Source: Brachybacterium muris (GTDB taxonomy: Bacteria; Actinomycetota; Actinomycetes; Actinomycetales; Dermabacteraceae). Taken from it: 64,000 nt of DNA. The stretch covers positions 1,488,001 through 1,552,000 of the forward strand of contig NZ_JAFBCB010000001.1 in NCBI RefSeq assembly GCF_016907455.1. The letters run 5' to 3'. Position numbers and translations under genes: made by a program. Positions 50,466 through 60,711 of this stretch are shown here, piece by piece; within the stretch, counting starts at the first letter, position 1; each line of letters opens with the position of its first letter. Below the pieces are notes generated by a model that saw only the letters and a program-made list of their open reading frames with translations, was not told the origin of the DNA and searched no databases.

Positions 50466-52565
50466 TCAGGCCTTGGCCGCGGCGATGGACTCGTGGGCGG
50501 CCTTCACGACCGCCTCCGGGGTCACGCCGTACTTCTCGAACAGCACCTTGTAGTCGGCGGAGGCGCCGTAGGTCTCCACCGAGACGGCTCGGCCGGCGTC
50601 GCCCAGGTAGCGGAACCAGGGCATCGCGATGCCGGCCTCGACCGAGACGCGGGCCCGCACGGACTTCGGCAGCACCGACTCGCGGTACGCCTCGTCCTGC
50701 GCGTCGAACCACTCGAAGGAGGGGACCGACACCAGTCGCGTGGGCACGCCCTCGGACTCCAGCTGCTTCTGCGCCTCGGCGGCGATCTGCACCTCGGAGC
50801 CGGTGGCCAGCAGGATCAGCTGCGGCTCGCCGCCTTCGGCCTCCTTCATCACGTACGCACCGCGTGCCAGGCCCTCGGCGCCGGCGTACTCGGAGCGGTC
50901 GAAGGTGGGGACCGCCTGACGGGTCAGTATCAGGCCCACCGGGCCGTCGCGGTGCTCGAGGGTGGCCTTCCAGGCGGCAGCGGTCTCGTTGGCATCGGCC
51001 GGACGCACCACGGACAGACCGGGGATGGCACGCAGGGCCGCCAGGTGCTCGATCGGCTGGTGGGTGGGTCCGTCCTCGCCCAGGCCGATGGAGTCGTGGG
51101 TCCACACGTAGATGCTGGGCACGCCCATCAGGGAGGCCAGGCGCACCGCGGGCCGCATGTAGTCCGAGAACTGCAGGAAGGTGCCGCCGTAGGCCCGGGT
51201 GAGCCCGCCGATAGTGATGCCCGAGAGGATCGCGCCCATGGCGTGCTCACGGATGCCGAAGTGGAGGGTGCGGCCGTAGGGGGTGCCGGTGAACTCGTCG
51301 GTGGAGTGCTCGGCGGGGATGAACGACGGCTCGCCCTCCATGGTGGTGTTGTTGGAGCCGGCGAGGTCGGCGGAGCCGCCCCACAGCTCGGGCAGCACAG
51401 CGGCCAGGGCGTTCAGGACCGTGCCGGAGGCGGCGCGGGTGGCGACACCCTTGGCGTCGGCCTCGAAGGTGGGCAGCTCCTCGGCCCAGCCCTCGGGAAG
51501 CTCCTGGGCGCTCAGGCGGTCCAGCAGCGTGGCGCGCTCCGGGTTCGCCTCGCGCCAGGCGCTCACCTTCTCGTCCCACTGGCGGCGGGCCTCGGCGCCG
51601 CGCTCGCGCAGCTCCCGGGTGTGGGCCAGGACCTCGTCGGCGACCTCGAAGTCCTTGGCCGGATCGAAGCCGAGCACCTCCTTGACGGCCTTGACGGCCT
51701 CGGTGCCGAGCTTGTTGCCGTGCACCTTGTGGGTGCCCTGCAGCTCGGGGGTGGGCCAGCCGATGATGGTGCGCAGGTCGATGAAGGAGGGCTTGTCGGT
51801 GACCTTCTGGGCCTCCTCGATGGCCTTCTTCAGCGCGGCGACGTCCTCGACGTACTCGGTGCCGCCGTTCGTCCAGTCCACCGTCTGCACGTGCCAGCCC
51901 AGGGCCTCGTAGCGGGCCGCGGTGTCCTCGGTGAAGGCGATGTCGGTGTGGCCCTCGATGGTGATGTCGTTGTCGTCCCACAGCACGATCAGGTTGCCCA
52001 GCTGCTGGGTGCCGGCGATGGAGGAGGCCTCGTTGGAGATGCCCTCCTGCATGTCGCCGTCCGAGGCGATCACGTACACGAAGTGGTCGAAGGGGCTCTG
52101 GCCGGGGGCGGCGTCCGGGTCCAGCAAGCCGCGCTCGCGGCGCTGGGCCATGGCCATGCCCACGGCGGTGGCGATGCCCTGGCCGAGGGGACCGGTGGTG
52201 GTCTCGATGCCGTCGGTGTGGTGGTACTCGGGGTGGCCCGGGGTCTTGGACCCGTAGGTGCGCAGCGCCTCGATGTCCTCGATCTCCAGCCCGAAGCCGC
52301 CGAAGAACAGCTGGATGTACTGGGTCAGGCTCGAGTGACCGGCCGAGAGCACGAACTTGTCGCGGCCCAGCCAGCGGGAGTCGGCCGGGTCGTGGCGCAT
52401 GACGTCCTGGTACAGGAGGTACGCGGCCGGGGCCAGGCTCATCGCGGTGCCGGGGTGGCCGTTGCCCACCTTCTCCACGGCGTCGGCGGCGAGGACGCGG
52501 GCGGTGTCCACCGCACGTCGATCCAGCTCGGTCCAGCCCTCGGGTGCCTTGAACGTATCGGTCAC
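50466..52565 (-). CDS. tkt: transketolase
   Basis: Moves two-carbon units between sugar phosphates using thiamine diphosphate. The 699-residue protein has GNGHPGTAMSLAP, the TPP motif GDGDMQEGISNEAS with its partner IVLWDDNDITIEG, and FSDYMRPAVRLA in the pyrimidine domain. GTG at 52565 is the start because the conserved protein begins at TDTFKAPEG and AAAGGAAT precedes it. It is the first gene of tkt-tal-zwf-opcA/pgl, divergent from the farnesyltransferase gene. Confidence 0.98.
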   Translation of the reverse strand: MTDTFKAPEGWTELDRRAVDTARVLAADAVEKVGNGHPGTAMSLAPAAYLLYQDVMRHDPADSRWLGRDKFVLSAGHSSLTQYIQLFFGGFGLEIEDIEALRTYGSKTPGHPEYHHTDGIETTTGPLGQGIATAVGMAMAQRRERGLLDPDAAPGQSPFDHFVYVIASDGDMQEGISNEASSIAGTQQLGNLIVLWDDNDITIEGHTDIAFTEDTAARYEALGWHVQTVDWTNGGTEYVEDVAALKKAIEEAQKVTDKPSFIDLRTIIGWPTPELQGTHKVHGNKLGTEAVKAVKEVLGFDPAKDFEVADEVLAHTRELRERGAEARRQWDEKVSAWREANPERATLLDRLSAQELPEGWAEELPTFEADAKGVATRAASGTVLNALAAVLPELWGGSADLAGSNNTTMEGEPSFIPAEHSTDEFTGTPYGRTLHFGIREHAMGAILSGITIGGLTRAYGGTFLQFSDYMRPAVRLASLMGVPSIYVWTHDSIGLGEDGPTHQPIEHLAALRAIPGLSVVRPADANETAAAWKATLEHRDGPVGLILTRQAVPTFDRSEYAGAEGLARGAYVMKEAEGGEPQLILLATGSEVQIAAEAQKQLESEGVPTRLVSVPSFEWFDAQDEAYRESVLPKSVRARVSVEAGIAMPWFRYLGDAGRAVSVETYGASADYKVLFEKYGVTPEAVVKAAHESIAAAKA

Positions 52566-52656
52566 GGGGATTCCTTTCGTCGGGGGAGCGGCGTCGAAGC
52601 CGCTCAGGTCGACCGCCGCGCGCATAGGCACGCGGAACACCCTCCTAGCCTAGTCC

Positions 52657-52662
52657 GGTGCG
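52657..52662 (-). promoter_or_regulatory. possible -10 box for tkt operon
   Basis: TAGGCT on the minus strand, about 90 nt before the tkt start, with the context GACTAGGCTAGG. Confidence 0.35.
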
Positions 52663-52771
52663 GCGCACGCGCCACGGGGTGCCCGCGGTTGCCGGACCGA
52701 CCGGCAGGGCCGGGCGATGGCGGGTGCCTGGTCTCACGCCGCCGTTCCGGGACCTCTCGGGAACCTCTGCA

Positions 52772-52777
52772 TACACT
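52772..52777 (+). promoter_or_regulatory. possible -10 box for ctaB
   Basis: TACACT on the plus strand about 70 nt before the GTG start. The 283-bp tkt-ctaB gap thus holds two back-to-back promoters. Confidence 0.35.
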
Positions 52778-52848
52778 GGACCGGATGCACTCCGGCAGGA
52801 CCATCGGACGGTCCGGTATGCCGGGACCACGAGGAAGGACGGTGGACG

Positions 52849-53850
52849 GTGACCGCCACCCAGGGCACGTCGTCGATCCCGAGCAGGGACCAGCGAGCCG
52901 GTGACGGCAACCGCAGCAGCGGCCGCAAGGGTCGCACGGACGGTCCCGGGCGTCGTGAACGCTCCGTGGGCTCCGTGATCAAGGCCTACGTGGCGCTGAC
53001 CAAGCCGCGCATCATCGAGCTGCTGCTGATCACCACCATCCCCACCATGTTCCTGGCGGCCGGCGGGTTCCCCTCCCCGTGGTTGATCCTGGCCACCGTG
53101 GTGGGCGGCTACCTCGCCGCCGGTGGCGCCAATGCGCTGAACATGTATCTGGACCGCGACATAGACGCCCAGATGAAGCGCACCCGCAACCGGCCCCTGG
53201 TGACCGGGCAGATTTCCCCGCGAGACGGGCTGATCTTCGGGATCGTGCTGTCGATCGTCTCCACGGTGTGGCTGGGCGTGCTGGTGAACTGGGTGTCCGC
53301 GGCGCTGGCCCTGGCCGCGATCCTCCTGTACGTCGTCTTCTACACGATGATCCTCAAGCGCCGCACCAGCCAGAACATCGTGTGGGGCGGAGTGGCCGGC
53401 TGCATGCCCGTACTGATCGGCTGGTCGGCCGTGACTGGCACCGTGTCCTGGACCGCGGTGCTGCTGTTCGCCGTGATCTTCTTCTGGACCCCGCCGCACT
53501 ACTGGCCGCTGGCCGAGAAGTTCTCCAAGGACTACGCCGACGCCGGCGTGCCGATGCTCCCCGTGGTCGCCTCCCGTTCCAAGGTGTCCGCACAGATGGT
53601 CATGCACACCGTGCTAATGATCGTGGCGAGCCTGGCGATCATCCCGCTGGGCGACACCGGCTGGGTGTACGGGGTCTCCGCCGTACTGCTGGGCGGGTGG
53701 TTCGGCTACCTCGTGGTGCGGTACGCGCACCGCGTTCGTAAGGGCGCCAGCGGCAAGAAGCTGGCCCCCATGAAGGTGTTCCACGCCTCCATCACGTACC
53801 TGTCGCTGCTGTTCATCGCACTGGCAATCGATCCCTTCGTCACCCTGTGA
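52849..53850 (+). CDS. ctaB: protoheme IX farnesyltransferase (heme O synthase)
   Basis: Adds a farnesyl group to heme B, giving heme O for cytochrome oxidase. The 333-residue protein has about nine membrane helices. The prenyltransferase motif [18 protein letters not shown] supplies the aspartates that bind the diphosphate, and [20 protein letters not shown] is the second conserved region. GTG at 52849 follows GAGGAAGGA and starts a hydrophilic N-terminus of about 45 residues. The tkt-ctaB divergence matches M. tuberculosis. Confidence 0.95.
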   Translation: MTATQGTSSIPSRDQRAGDGNRSSGRKGRTDGPGRRERSVGSVIKAYVALTKPRIIELLLITTIPTMFLAAGGFPSPWLILATVVGGYLAAGGANALNMYLDRDIDAQMKRTRNRPLVTGQISPRDGLIFGIVLSIVSTVWLGVLVNWVSAALALAAILLYVVFYTMILKRRTSQNIVWGGVAGCMPVLIGWSAVTGTVSWTAVLLFAVIFFWTPPHYWPLAEKFSKDYADAGVPMLPVVASRSKVSAQMVMHTVLMIVASLAIIPLGDTGWVYGVSAVLLGGWFGYLVVRYAHRVRKGASGKKLAPMKVFHASITYLSLLFIALAIDPFVTL

Positions 53851-53897
53851 CGACGTCCCAGCGGTGACGGGCCATCGACGGTGAGGGACGGCCGGCG

Positions 53898-54926
53898 ATG
53901 AGGGACGGTGACCGCCGCATCCTCGAGCAGTATCTGAGCCACCTGCGCATCGAGCGCGGCCTGGCCGCCAACACCGTCGCCGCCTACCGGCGCGACCTCA
54001 CCCGTTACCTCGCGTACCTCGAGACCCAGGGCATCGACCCCCTCGCCGTGCAGCCCGCGCAGCTCTCGAACTGGCTGCAGGCCGTGCGGTCCGGTGCGGA
54101 CTGCGGCGCCGCCCTTTCCGCCTCCAGCGCTGCCCGTTCCCTGGCCGCCGTGCGCGGTCTGCACGGGTTCCTGGACTCGGAAAGGGCCTCAACCAGCGGT
54201 GACCCCACCCGCCTGCTGCCGGCCCCGGCCCGGCCCGGTCGGCTCCCGCACCCTCTTCCCATCGATGACGTGCTGCGACTGCTGGATGCCGCAGGCAGAC
54301 CCAGCACCGGGCAACTGGCCACCGAGCGGGCACTGCGCGACCGGGCCCTGCTGGAGCTGCTGTACGGGATCGGTGCCCGCATCTCGGAGGCCACCGGGCT
54401 GGACCTGGACGACGTGGACCGCGAGCAGCGATCCGTGCTGCTGCGCGGCAAGGGCGACAAGCACCGCACCGTCCCGGTGGGCCGCTACGCCCTGGACGCC
54501 CTGGACGCCTACCTCACCCGGGGCCGGCCCGCACTGGCAGCTCGTGGCCGCGGCACCCCTGCCGTGTTCCTGGGATCCCGCGGCACACGACTGACCCGCC
54601 AGGCCGCCTGGCAGGTGGTCCAGCGCGCCGGCCGTGACGCGGAGATCAGCGAGCAGATCAGCCCCCACACCCTGCGCCACTCCTACGCCACCCACCTGCT
54701 GCACGGCGGGGCCGACGTGCGTGCCGTGCAGGAGCTGCTGGGGCATGCCTCGGTTACCACCACCCAGCTGTACACGCAGGTGACGGTGGATTCCCTGCGG
54801 GAGATCCACGCCACGGCCCACCCGCGTGCACGTCGCCGTCCCGCCCGGTCGGGGAGCACCGATGGGACCGCTGAGGAGAACCCCCGGGGGCCCGCCGGGA
54901 ACCCCACGGGCGAGCAGGGCCCGTGA
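53898..54926 (+). CDS. xerD: tyrosine recombinase XerD
   Basis: Resolves chromosome dimers at dif with a partner recombinase. The 342-residue protein has the N-terminal SAM-like DNA-binding domain (about 8-95) and a catalytic domain with R161, K185, H257, R260, H283 and the nucleophile Y292 (TTTQLYTQV). It is about 35 residues longer than usual, owing to a basic Pro/Gly tail after the catalytic domain. It precedes parA as in other actinobacteria. Confidence 0.93.
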   Translation: MRDGDRRILEQYLSHLRIERGLAANTVAAYRRDLTRYLAYLETQGIDPLAVQPAQLSNWLQAVRSGADCGAALSASSAARSLAAVRGLHGFLDSERASTSGDPTRLLPAPARPGRLPHPLPIDDVLRLLDAAGRPSTGQLATERALRDRALLELLYGIGARISEATGLDLDDVDREQRSVLLRGKGDKHRTVPVGRYALDALDAYLTRGRPALAARGRGTPAVFLGSRGTRLTRQAAWQVVQRAGRDAEISEQISPHTLRHSYATHLLHGGADVRAVQELLGHASVTTTQLYTQVTVDSLREIHATAHPRARRRPARSGSTDGTAEENPRGPAGNPTGEQGP

Positions 54927-54927
54927 G

Positions 54928-54933
54928 TAGACT
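54928..54933 (+). promoter_or_regulatory. possible -10 box for parA
   Basis: TAGACT one base after the xerD stop codon; transcription would begin about 55 nt before the parA GTG. Confidence 0.35.
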
Positions 54934-54996
54934 GGCCCGGCATCATGTGGGCCCCGGCCCGCAGCACCAGACCGCTCGACGACAGGAACACGCACA

Positions 54997-55869
54997 GTGA
55001 GCCCGACCGCTAACCAGCAGCTCGACATCGACCTCGGCCCCACCGGCCGGCCGATGCCCGAACTGCCGCAGCCAGCGCCGCTCGAGAGCCACGGCCCGGC
55101 CCGCGTGATCTCGATGGTCAACCAGAAGGGCGGCGTCGGGAAGACCACCAGCGTGATCAACCTGGGGGCGGCCCTGGCGGAGCTGGGACGCAAGGTGCTG
55201 CTGGTGGACCTGGACCCGCAGGGCGCACTCAGCGCCGGCACGGGGATCAACTCCTTCGACCTCGACGTGACGGTCTACAACCTGCTGATGGACCGCAGCC
55301 ACGACATCCGCGAGGTCATCCACGAGACCGAGACCGAGAACCTCGACGTGCTGCCGGCGAACATCGACCTCTCCGCCGCGGAGGTGCAGCTGGTCAACGA
55401 GGTGGCGCGCGAGATGGCCCTGGCCCGCGTGCTGCGCCCGGTGGCCGACGACTACGACGTGATCATCATCGACTGCCAGCCCTCCCTGGGCCTGCTCACC
55501 ATCAACGCGCTGGCCGCGAGCCACGGCGTGATCATCCCGCTGGAGGCCGAGTACTTCGCGCTGCGAGGCGTGGCGCTGCTGGTGGAGACCATCGAGAAGG
55601 TGCAGGACCGCATCAACCCGCGCCTGGAGGTGGACGGGATCCTGATCACCATGTTCGACCCGCGCACCCTGCACTCCCGCGAGGTGTGCCAGCGCGTGGT
55701 CGAGGCCTTCCCCGACAAGGTCTTCCACACCACCATCAACCGCACCGTGAAGTTCCCCGACGCCTCCGTGGCGGCCGAGCCGATCATCTCCTTCGCGTCC
55801 TCCACCAAGGGGGCCGATGCCTACCGGCAGCTGGCGCGCGAGCTGATCTCCCGCGGCTCCGCGGCCTGA
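54997..55869 (+). CDS. parA: ParA-family ATPase
   Basis: A 290-residue deviant Walker ATPase. The KGGVGKT motif is at 44-50, with VDLDPQG and IIIDCQPSLGLL as Walker A' and B. It is the Rv1708-type ParA/Soj paralogue found after xerD, rather than the parAB pair near oriC; no parB or parS is seen here. In most actinobacteria scpA and scpB follow, but here rluB starts 12 bp after the stop. Confidence 0.93.
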   Translation: MSPTANQQLDIDLGPTGRPMPELPQPAPLESHGPARVISMVNQKGGVGKTTSVINLGAALAELGRKVLLVDLDPQGALSAGTGINSFDLDVTVYNLLMDRSHDIREVIHETETENLDVLPANIDLSAAEVQLVNEVAREMALARVLRPVADDYDVIIIDCQPSLGLLTINALAASHGVIIPLEAEYFALRGVALLVETIEKVQDRINPRLEVDGILITMFDPRTLHSREVCQRVVEAFPDKVFHTTINRTVKFPDASVAAEPIISFASSTKGADAYRQLARELISRGSAA

Positions 55870-55880
55870 GCCCGCCGCCC

Positions 55881-56759
55881 ATGGCTGATCGCTCCAGGTC
55901 CTCCTCCTCGACCGGTTCGCCGGCACCGAAGAAGCGGCGCCGTAGCGCCTTCACCCCGCCGCGCACGGTGCGCCTGCGCGACGATCAGGGGGAGAGGGTC
56001 CGATCGGGTGGCGACACCGTGCAGGCTGAGGACGGGGAACGGCTGCAGAAGGTGCTGGCCCGGGCCGGATTCGGCTCACGCCGCGCCTGTGAGGCACTGA
56101 TCTCCTCCGGCCGCGTCACGGTGGACGGCCAAGTCGTCGTCACCCAAGGTGTCCGGGTGGATCCAGCCCGCCAGGTGGTGCATGTGGACGGGCGCCGGCT
56201 CCAGCTGGATGAGGGCAAGACCACTGTGGTGCTGCACAAGCCCCGCAAGGTGGTCTCCGCTATGAGCGACCCCGAGGGGCGCCGCGACCTCAGCGAGTTC
56301 GCGGGCAGGTACGAGCAGCGGCTCTACCACGTGGGCCGCCTGGACTACGAGACCGAGGGTCTGCTGCTGCTGACCAACGACGGGGAGCTCGCCCACCGCC
56401 TCACCCACCCCAGCTTCGAGATCGCCAAGACCTACGTGTGCCGCTTCGACGCCCCCGGCGGGCCGCCCCGCTCCCTGGTGCGCACGCTGCGTGAGGGCGT
56501 GGACCTCGAGGACGGCCCGGCCCGCGCCGACAAGGCCCGGGTGCTAGCACAGGACGGCCGCGAGGCGGTGGTGGAGGTGACGCTGCACGAGGGCCGCAAC
56601 CGCATCGTGCGTCGCATGTTCGCCTCCCAGGGCTTCGAGCTGACCCGGCTGGTGCGCACCCGCATCGGGCCGGTACTGCTGGGCGAGCTGGCGCCGGGGG
56701 AGATGCGCGAGGTCACCGACAAGGAGCTGGGCACGCTGATGGCGGAGGTCGGGTTGTGA
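55881..56759 (+). CDS. rluB: 23S rRNA pseudouridine synthase, RluB/RsuA family
   Basis: Isomerises a uridine in 23S rRNA. The 292-residue protein has a basic, Ser-rich N-terminal extension (1-55, KKRRR), an S4 RNA-binding domain (about 55-115), and the catalytic domain with the active-site Asp in GRLDYETEGLLLLTNDG and the C-terminal EGRNRIVRRMF. ATG at 55881 sits 12 nt after parA. Its stop overlaps the tyrA start by 4 nt. Confidence 0.93.
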   Translation: MADRSRSSSSTGSPAPKKRRRSAFTPPRTVRLRDDQGERVRSGGDTVQAEDGERLQKVLARAGFGSRRACEALISSGRVTVDGQVVVTQGVRVDPARQVVHVDGRRLQLDEGKTTVVLHKPRKVVSAMSDPEGRRDLSEFAGRYEQRLYHVGRLDYETEGLLLLTNDGELAHRLTHPSFEIAKTYVCRFDAPGGPPRSLVRTLREGVDLEDGPARADKARVLAQDGREAVVEVTLHEGRNRIVRRMFASQGFELTRLVRTRIGPVLLGELAPGEMREVTDKELGTLMAEVGL

Positions 56760-57862
56760 GCTTGGTCCCCTCGCCGGTGCGGGTGATCGGCACCGGCCTG
56801 ATCGGCGGTTCCCTCGGCATGGCCCTGATGGGGACCGGCGTGCGCGTGCAGGTGGAGGACGCCTCCCCGGGGACCACCGCCCTCGCCGTCGAGATGGGGG
56901 TCGGTTCCCGGCCCGGACCCGACGACCCGGACCCCGCCCTGGTGCTGGTGGCCGCCCCGCCGGATATCACCGCGCAGATCGTGGCCCGCGCCCTGACCAC
57001 CTGGCCCCGGGCCATCGTGGCGGACGTGGCGAGCGTGAAGAAGACGGTGCTGGACGCCGTACGGGAGTCGGTCGACGAGGAACTGCTGACCCGCTACATC
57101 GGCACCCACCCGATGGCCGGACGCGAGGTCTCCGGAGTGATCGCCGCCCGCGGCGACCTGTTCCGCGGCCGCCCCTTCGTGATCGTCCCGCACGAGGGCA
57201 CGCTCCCGGAGGCCACCACCATGCTGAAGGGACTGGCCACCGAGATCGGATCCGTGCCGGTGGTGATGGAGGCCGCCGCGCACGATGTCGCCGTGGCCCA
57301 CGTGTCCCACGTCCCCCAGCTCCTGGCCAGCCTGCTGGCGACCACGCTGCTCACGCCCACGGAGACCGCGATGGGCCTGGCAGGACAGGGACTGCGCGAC
57401 ACCACTCGCATCGCCGACTCCGACCCCCGCCTGTGGGTGGAGATCCTGGGCGCGAACGCCGAAGCCATCGCCCGGGTGCTGGGGCAGGTGCGCACCCGCC
57501 TGGACGGCGTGATGGACGCGCTGGACTCCCTGGCCGGTGACCCCGATCCGGCCGTCGGCTCCCGCAGGGCCCTGGCGGACCTGGTGGCCGACGGCAACCG
57601 GGGTGTGCGCCGCATCCCCGGCAAGCACGGCGGCGCCGGCGACGACTTCGGCACCCTGACGGTGCTGGTGCCCGACCGACCCGGCGAACTGGCGCGCCTG
57701 CTCACCGAGATCGGCGACATCGGCGTGAACCTCGAGGACCTGCGGCTGGAGCACACCCTCGGCCAGAAGGTGGGCCTGGCCCACATCGCCGTGATGGCCA
57801 CCCGTGAGGACCTGCTCACCCGGGAGCTCGCCGAGCGCGGCTGGACGGTGGCCGAGGGCTGA
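56756..57862 (+). CDS. tyrA: prephenate dehydrogenase
   Basis: Makes 4-hydroxyphenylpyruvate from prephenate with NAD(P). The 368-residue protein begins with a Rossmann motif ([15 protein letters not shown]), has the conserved [11 protein letters not shown], and ends in an ACT regulatory domain (about 298-366: [16 protein letters not shown]). GTG at 56756 overlaps the rluB stop (GTGA). A TATCCT box lies right after its stop codon. Confidence 0.93.
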   Translation: MSLVPSPVRVIGTGLIGGSLGMALMGTGVRVQVEDASPGTTALAVEMGVGSRPGPDDPDPALVLVAAPPDITAQIVARALTTWPRAIVADVASVKKTVLDAVRESVDEELLTRYIGTHPMAGREVSGVIAARGDLFRGRPFVIVPHEGTLPEATTMLKGLATEIGSVPVVMEAAAHDVAVAHVSHVPQLLASLLATTLLTPTETAMGLAGQGLRDTTRIADSDPRLWVEILGANAEAIARVLGQVRTRLDGVMDALDSLAGDPDPAVGSRRALADLVADGNRGVRRIPGKHGGAGDDFGTLTVLVPDRPGELARLLTEIGDIGVNLEDLRLEHTLGQKVGLAHIAVMATREDLLTRELAERGWTVAEG

Positions 57863-57870
57863 GCGCCCCG

Positions 57871-57876
57871 TATCCT
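57871..57876 (+). promoter_or_regulatory. -10 box of cmk-der, leaderless layout
   Basis: TATCCT with a 6-nt gap to the ATG of the fusion gene. Confidence 0.4.
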
Positions 57877-57882
57877 GGACGG

Positions 57883-60129
57883 ATGCAGACGAGCACTTCT
57901 TCCGGCGTGACCATCGCCATCGACGGCCCGGCCGGATCCGGCAAGTCCACGGTGTCGCGGCGCGTGGCCGAGGCCCTCGAGGGCGGCATCCTGGACACCG
58001 GCGCGATGTACCGGGCCGTCGCCTGGAGCTGCCTGGAGACCGGCGTGGACCTCGAGGACCGGGAAGCGGTGGCCGCTGTCGCCGAGGAGCTGGACCTCGA
58101 CCTGGGCACCGACCCCGAGGGCGCCACCGTGGTGGTGGCGGGCACCGACATCACCGGCGAGATCCGCACCGAGCGAATCTCCACGCAGGTCAGCGCGGTC
58201 GCCACCAACACCCTGGTACGGGCGATCCTGCAGCGCCGCCAGCGCGAGGTGCTGTTCGCGACCGCCGCCGAGCGCGGCAGCTGCGTAGCCGAGGGCCGGG
58301 ACATCACCACCGTGGTGGCCCCCGACGCCGATGTGCGGGTGCTGCTCACCGCCAGTGAGGACGAGCGGATGCGCCGCCGCGCCGCGGAGCTTGACCTCGA
58401 GCAGACCGAGGAGACCCGCCGGCGCATGGCCGACCAAGTGCTGCGCCGCGACCGCGACGACGCCACCGTCTCGGAGTTCTTCACCGCTGCCGACGGCGTC
58501 ACCACCATCGACACCACCGGCCTGGGCATCGACGACGTGGTGGTGCGGATCCTGGCCCTGGTGGACCGGGTCGAGGCCGAGCAGTCCGAGCGTGCCGCTG
58601 CGGCCTCCGTCTCCGCGGCCGACCACCGTCCGGCCTCCGAGCAGGGTGTGGACGCCCAGCGCGGTGACCGCGCCGGGGCTGTCCGGGGTGAGGGGCCCTC
58701 CGACGAGGACGTGGCCACGGCCCTGCGTGCGGGCCTCGCAGACTTCGACCTGGACGACGAGGACCTGGCGCTGCTGGAGGGGGAAGACGACGAGCTGCCC
58801 ACCGGCTCGCCCAGCCCCAACCTGCCGGTGGTGGCCGTGGTCGGCCGCCCGAACGTCGGCAAGTCCACGCTGGTCAACCGCATCCTGGGCCGCCGCGAGG
58901 CCGTGGTGGAGGACGTGCCCGGCGTGACCCGCGACCGCGTGTTCTACGAGGCCGAGTGGGCCGGGCGCGACTTCTGGCTGGTGGACACCGGCGGCTGGGA
59001 GGAGAAGGTGGAGGGCATCGCCTACTCCGTCGCCCAGCAGGCCGAGGTCGCCGTGGAACTGGCGGACGTGGTCATGTTCGTGGTCGACGCCAACGTGGGC
59101 ATCACCACCACCGACGAGCAGATGCTGAAGGTGCTGCGCCGCACCGACCACCCCGTGGTGCTGGTGGCCAACAAGGTGGACGATGCGCGCGGTGAGCTCG
59201 AGGCGGCCGCCCTGTGGAACCTGGGCATGGGGGAGCCGTACCCCGTCTCGGCACTGCACGGCCGCGGCTCCGGCGACCTGCTGGACGCGGTGCTGAGGGT
59301 GCTTCCGAAGGAGGGACGCGGCCAGCCCGTGGACCACGGCCCGCGCCGTGTGGCCCTGGTGGGCCGCCCCAACGTGGGCAAGTCCTCCCTGCTGAACCGC
59401 CTGGCAGGGGAGACCCGCGTGGTGGTCGACGACCTGGCCGGCACCACCCGCGACCCGGTTGACGAGAAGATCGTGCTGGGCGGGCGCGAGTGGACCTTCG
59501 TGGACACCGCCGGGATCCGCCGCCGCGTCCTGCAGTCCCAGGGCGCTGACTACTACGCCTCCCTGCGCACCCGGGCCGCCCTGGACCGCGCCGAGGTGGC
59601 GGTGGTGCTGCTGGAGGCCAACGAGCCGATCTCCACCCAGGACCTCAAGATCATCGACATGGTGCTGGAGTCCGGGCGTGCCCTGGTCCTCGCCTTCAAC
59701 AAGTGGGACCTGTTGGACGAGGAGCGCCGCAAGCAGCTGGAGCGGGAGATCGAGAAGGACCTCCACCACGTGGCCTGGGCGCCGCGGGTGAACCTCTCGG
59801 CCCGCACCGGTCGCCACGCGGACCGCCTGGTCCCGGCGCTGGAGACGGCACTGGAGTCGTGGGACACGCGTATCCCCACCGGTCGCCTCAACGCGTTCCT
59901 GGGCACCCTGGTGGCGGCCCACCCGCACCCTCTGCGCGGCGGCAAGCAGTCCAGGATCCTGTTCGCTACGCAGGCCCGTTCCAGGCCGCCACGGTTTGTC
60001 ATCTTCGCCTCCGGGTTCCTGGAGCACGGCTACCGTCGCTTCATCGAGCGCCGCCTGCGGGAGGACTTCGAGTTCACCGGTTCACCGATCGTGATCGGCG
60101 TGCGGATCCGTGAAAAGCGCAAGCGCTGA
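57883..60129 (+). CDS. cytidylate kinase / ribosome-associated GTPase Der fusion
   Basis: A 748-residue protein joining two enzymes. Residues 9-230 are cytidylate kinase with P-loop GPAGSGKS and the CMP-binding [11 protein letters not shown] hydrophilic acidic linker of about 80 residues follows. Residues 313-748 are the EngA/Der GTPase: two G domains with Walker A GRPNVGKS at 321-328 and 494-501, NKVD at 430-433, and a C-terminal KH-like domain. In other actinobacteria cmk and der are adjacent genes; a 'bifunctional cytidylate kinase/GTPase Der' fusion is known in several. Both halves look intact. Confidence 0.93.
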   Translation: MQTSTSSGVTIAIDGPAGSGKSTVSRRVAEALEGGILDTGAMYRAVAWSCLETGVDLEDREAVAAVAEELDLDLGTDPEGATVVVAGTDITGEIRTERISTQVSAVATNTLVRAILQRRQREVLFATAAERGSCVAEGRDITTVVAPDADVRVLLTASEDERMRRRAAELDLEQTEETRRRMADQVLRRDRDDATVSEFFTAADGVTTIDTTGLGIDDVVVRILALVDRVEAEQSERAAAASVSAADHRPASEQGVDAQRGDRAGAVRGEGPSDEDVATALRAGLADFDLDDEDLALLEGEDDELPTGSPSPNLPVVAVVGRPNVGKSTLVNRILGRREAVVEDVPGVTRDRVFYEAEWAGRDFWLVDTGGWEEKVEGIAYSVAQQAEVAVELADVVMFVVDANVGITTTDEQMLKVLRRTDHPVVLVANKVDDARGELEAAALWNLGMGEPYPVSALHGRGSGDLLDAVLRVLPKEGRGQPVDHGPRRVALVGRPNVGKSSLLNRLAGETRVVVDDLAGTTRDPVDEKIVLGGREWTFVDTAGIRRRVLQSQGADYYASLRTRAALDRAEVAVVLLEANEPISTQDLKIIDMVLESGRALVLAFNKWDLLDEERRKQLEREIEKDLHHVAWAPRVNLSARTGRHADRLVPALETALESWDTRIPTGRLNAFLGTLVAAHPHPLRGGKQSRILFATQARSRPPRFVIFASGFLEHGYRRFIERRLREDFEFTGSPIVIGVRIREKRKR

Positions 60130-60169
60130 GCTCAGGCGCGTCCACCCGCGTCCTGTTCGGCACGCACAG

Positions 60170-60175
60170 TAGGCT
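60170..60175 (+). promoter_or_regulatory. -10 box of TM2 gene, leaderless layout
   Basis: TAGGCT 6 nt before the ATG at 60182. Confidence 0.4.
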
Positions 60176-60181
60176 GGGAGC

Positions 60182-60685
60182 ATGAGCCGCCCTTCCGACA
60201 ACGGTTCGTGGAACCAGCCCTCCGATGATCCCTACGGTCCGTCCTCGTCGTCGGACCCGTACTCCTCGCCGTCCGCCTCCGATCCCTACGGCCAGCCCGC
60301 GCAGGGGCAGTCCTCCGCTTCGGAGCCGTGGGGCCCGCCTCAGCAGGCCGCAGGCGGCGGCTACCAGCAGCCATACGGTGCTCCCGGCGCTGCTCCCGGC
60401 GGGGCACCTGTGCCTGCCGGCGCTGCTCCCGGCGGGGCACCTGTGCCTGCCGGCGCCCCGGCCGGGCAGAGCCGCCTGGTGGTGGGCCTGCTGGGGATCT
60501 TCCTGGGCGGCTGGGGTGTGCACCGCTTCCTCATGGGCTACACCACTATCGGCATCATCCAGATCGCGGTCACCCTGGTCACCTGCGGCATCGGCTCGAT
60601 CTGGGGACTGATCGAAGGCATCATGGTGCTCGCCAAGGCAGGGTCCTTCACCCACGACGCCCACGGTCGCCCGCTGACCGACTGA
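60182..60685 (+). CDS. TM2 domain protein
   Basis: A 167-residue protein. The first 95 residues are hydrophilic, rich in Ser, Pro, Gly and Gln, and hold a perfect tandem repeat of 11 residues (GAAPGGAPVPA twice). The rest is a TM2 domain: two membrane helices with the GGWGVHRFLMG turn and a C-terminal polar segment. Function in bacteria is unknown. It follows cmk-der and precedes the NUDIX gene by 26 bp. Confidence 0.85.
   Translation: MSRPSDNGSWNQPSDDPYGPSSSSDPYSSPSASDPYGQPAQGQSSASEPWGPPQQAAGGGYQQPYGAPGAAPGGAPVPAGAAPGGAPVPAGAPAGQSRLVVGLLGIFLGGWGVHRFLMGYTTIGIIQIAVTLVTCGIGSIWGLIEGIMVLAKAGSFTHDAHGRPLTD
60385..60450 (+). repeat. 33-bp tandem repeat, two perfect copies
   Basis: The unit at 60385-60417 is repeated exactly at 60418-60450, inside the disordered part of the TM2 protein. 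It is in-frame and adds 11 residues. Confidence 0.9.
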
Positions 60686-60711
60686 CCGTCCGGCGCACAG
60701 TCCCACACCCC

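Noticed and set aside
49305-52904. 1199-codon open frame antisense to tal and tkt
   Set aside because: Same reason: both genes on the other strand are complete and have full motifs.
57094-60027. 977-codon open frame antisense to tyrA and cmk-der
   Set aside because: Shadow frame; no recognisable domain.
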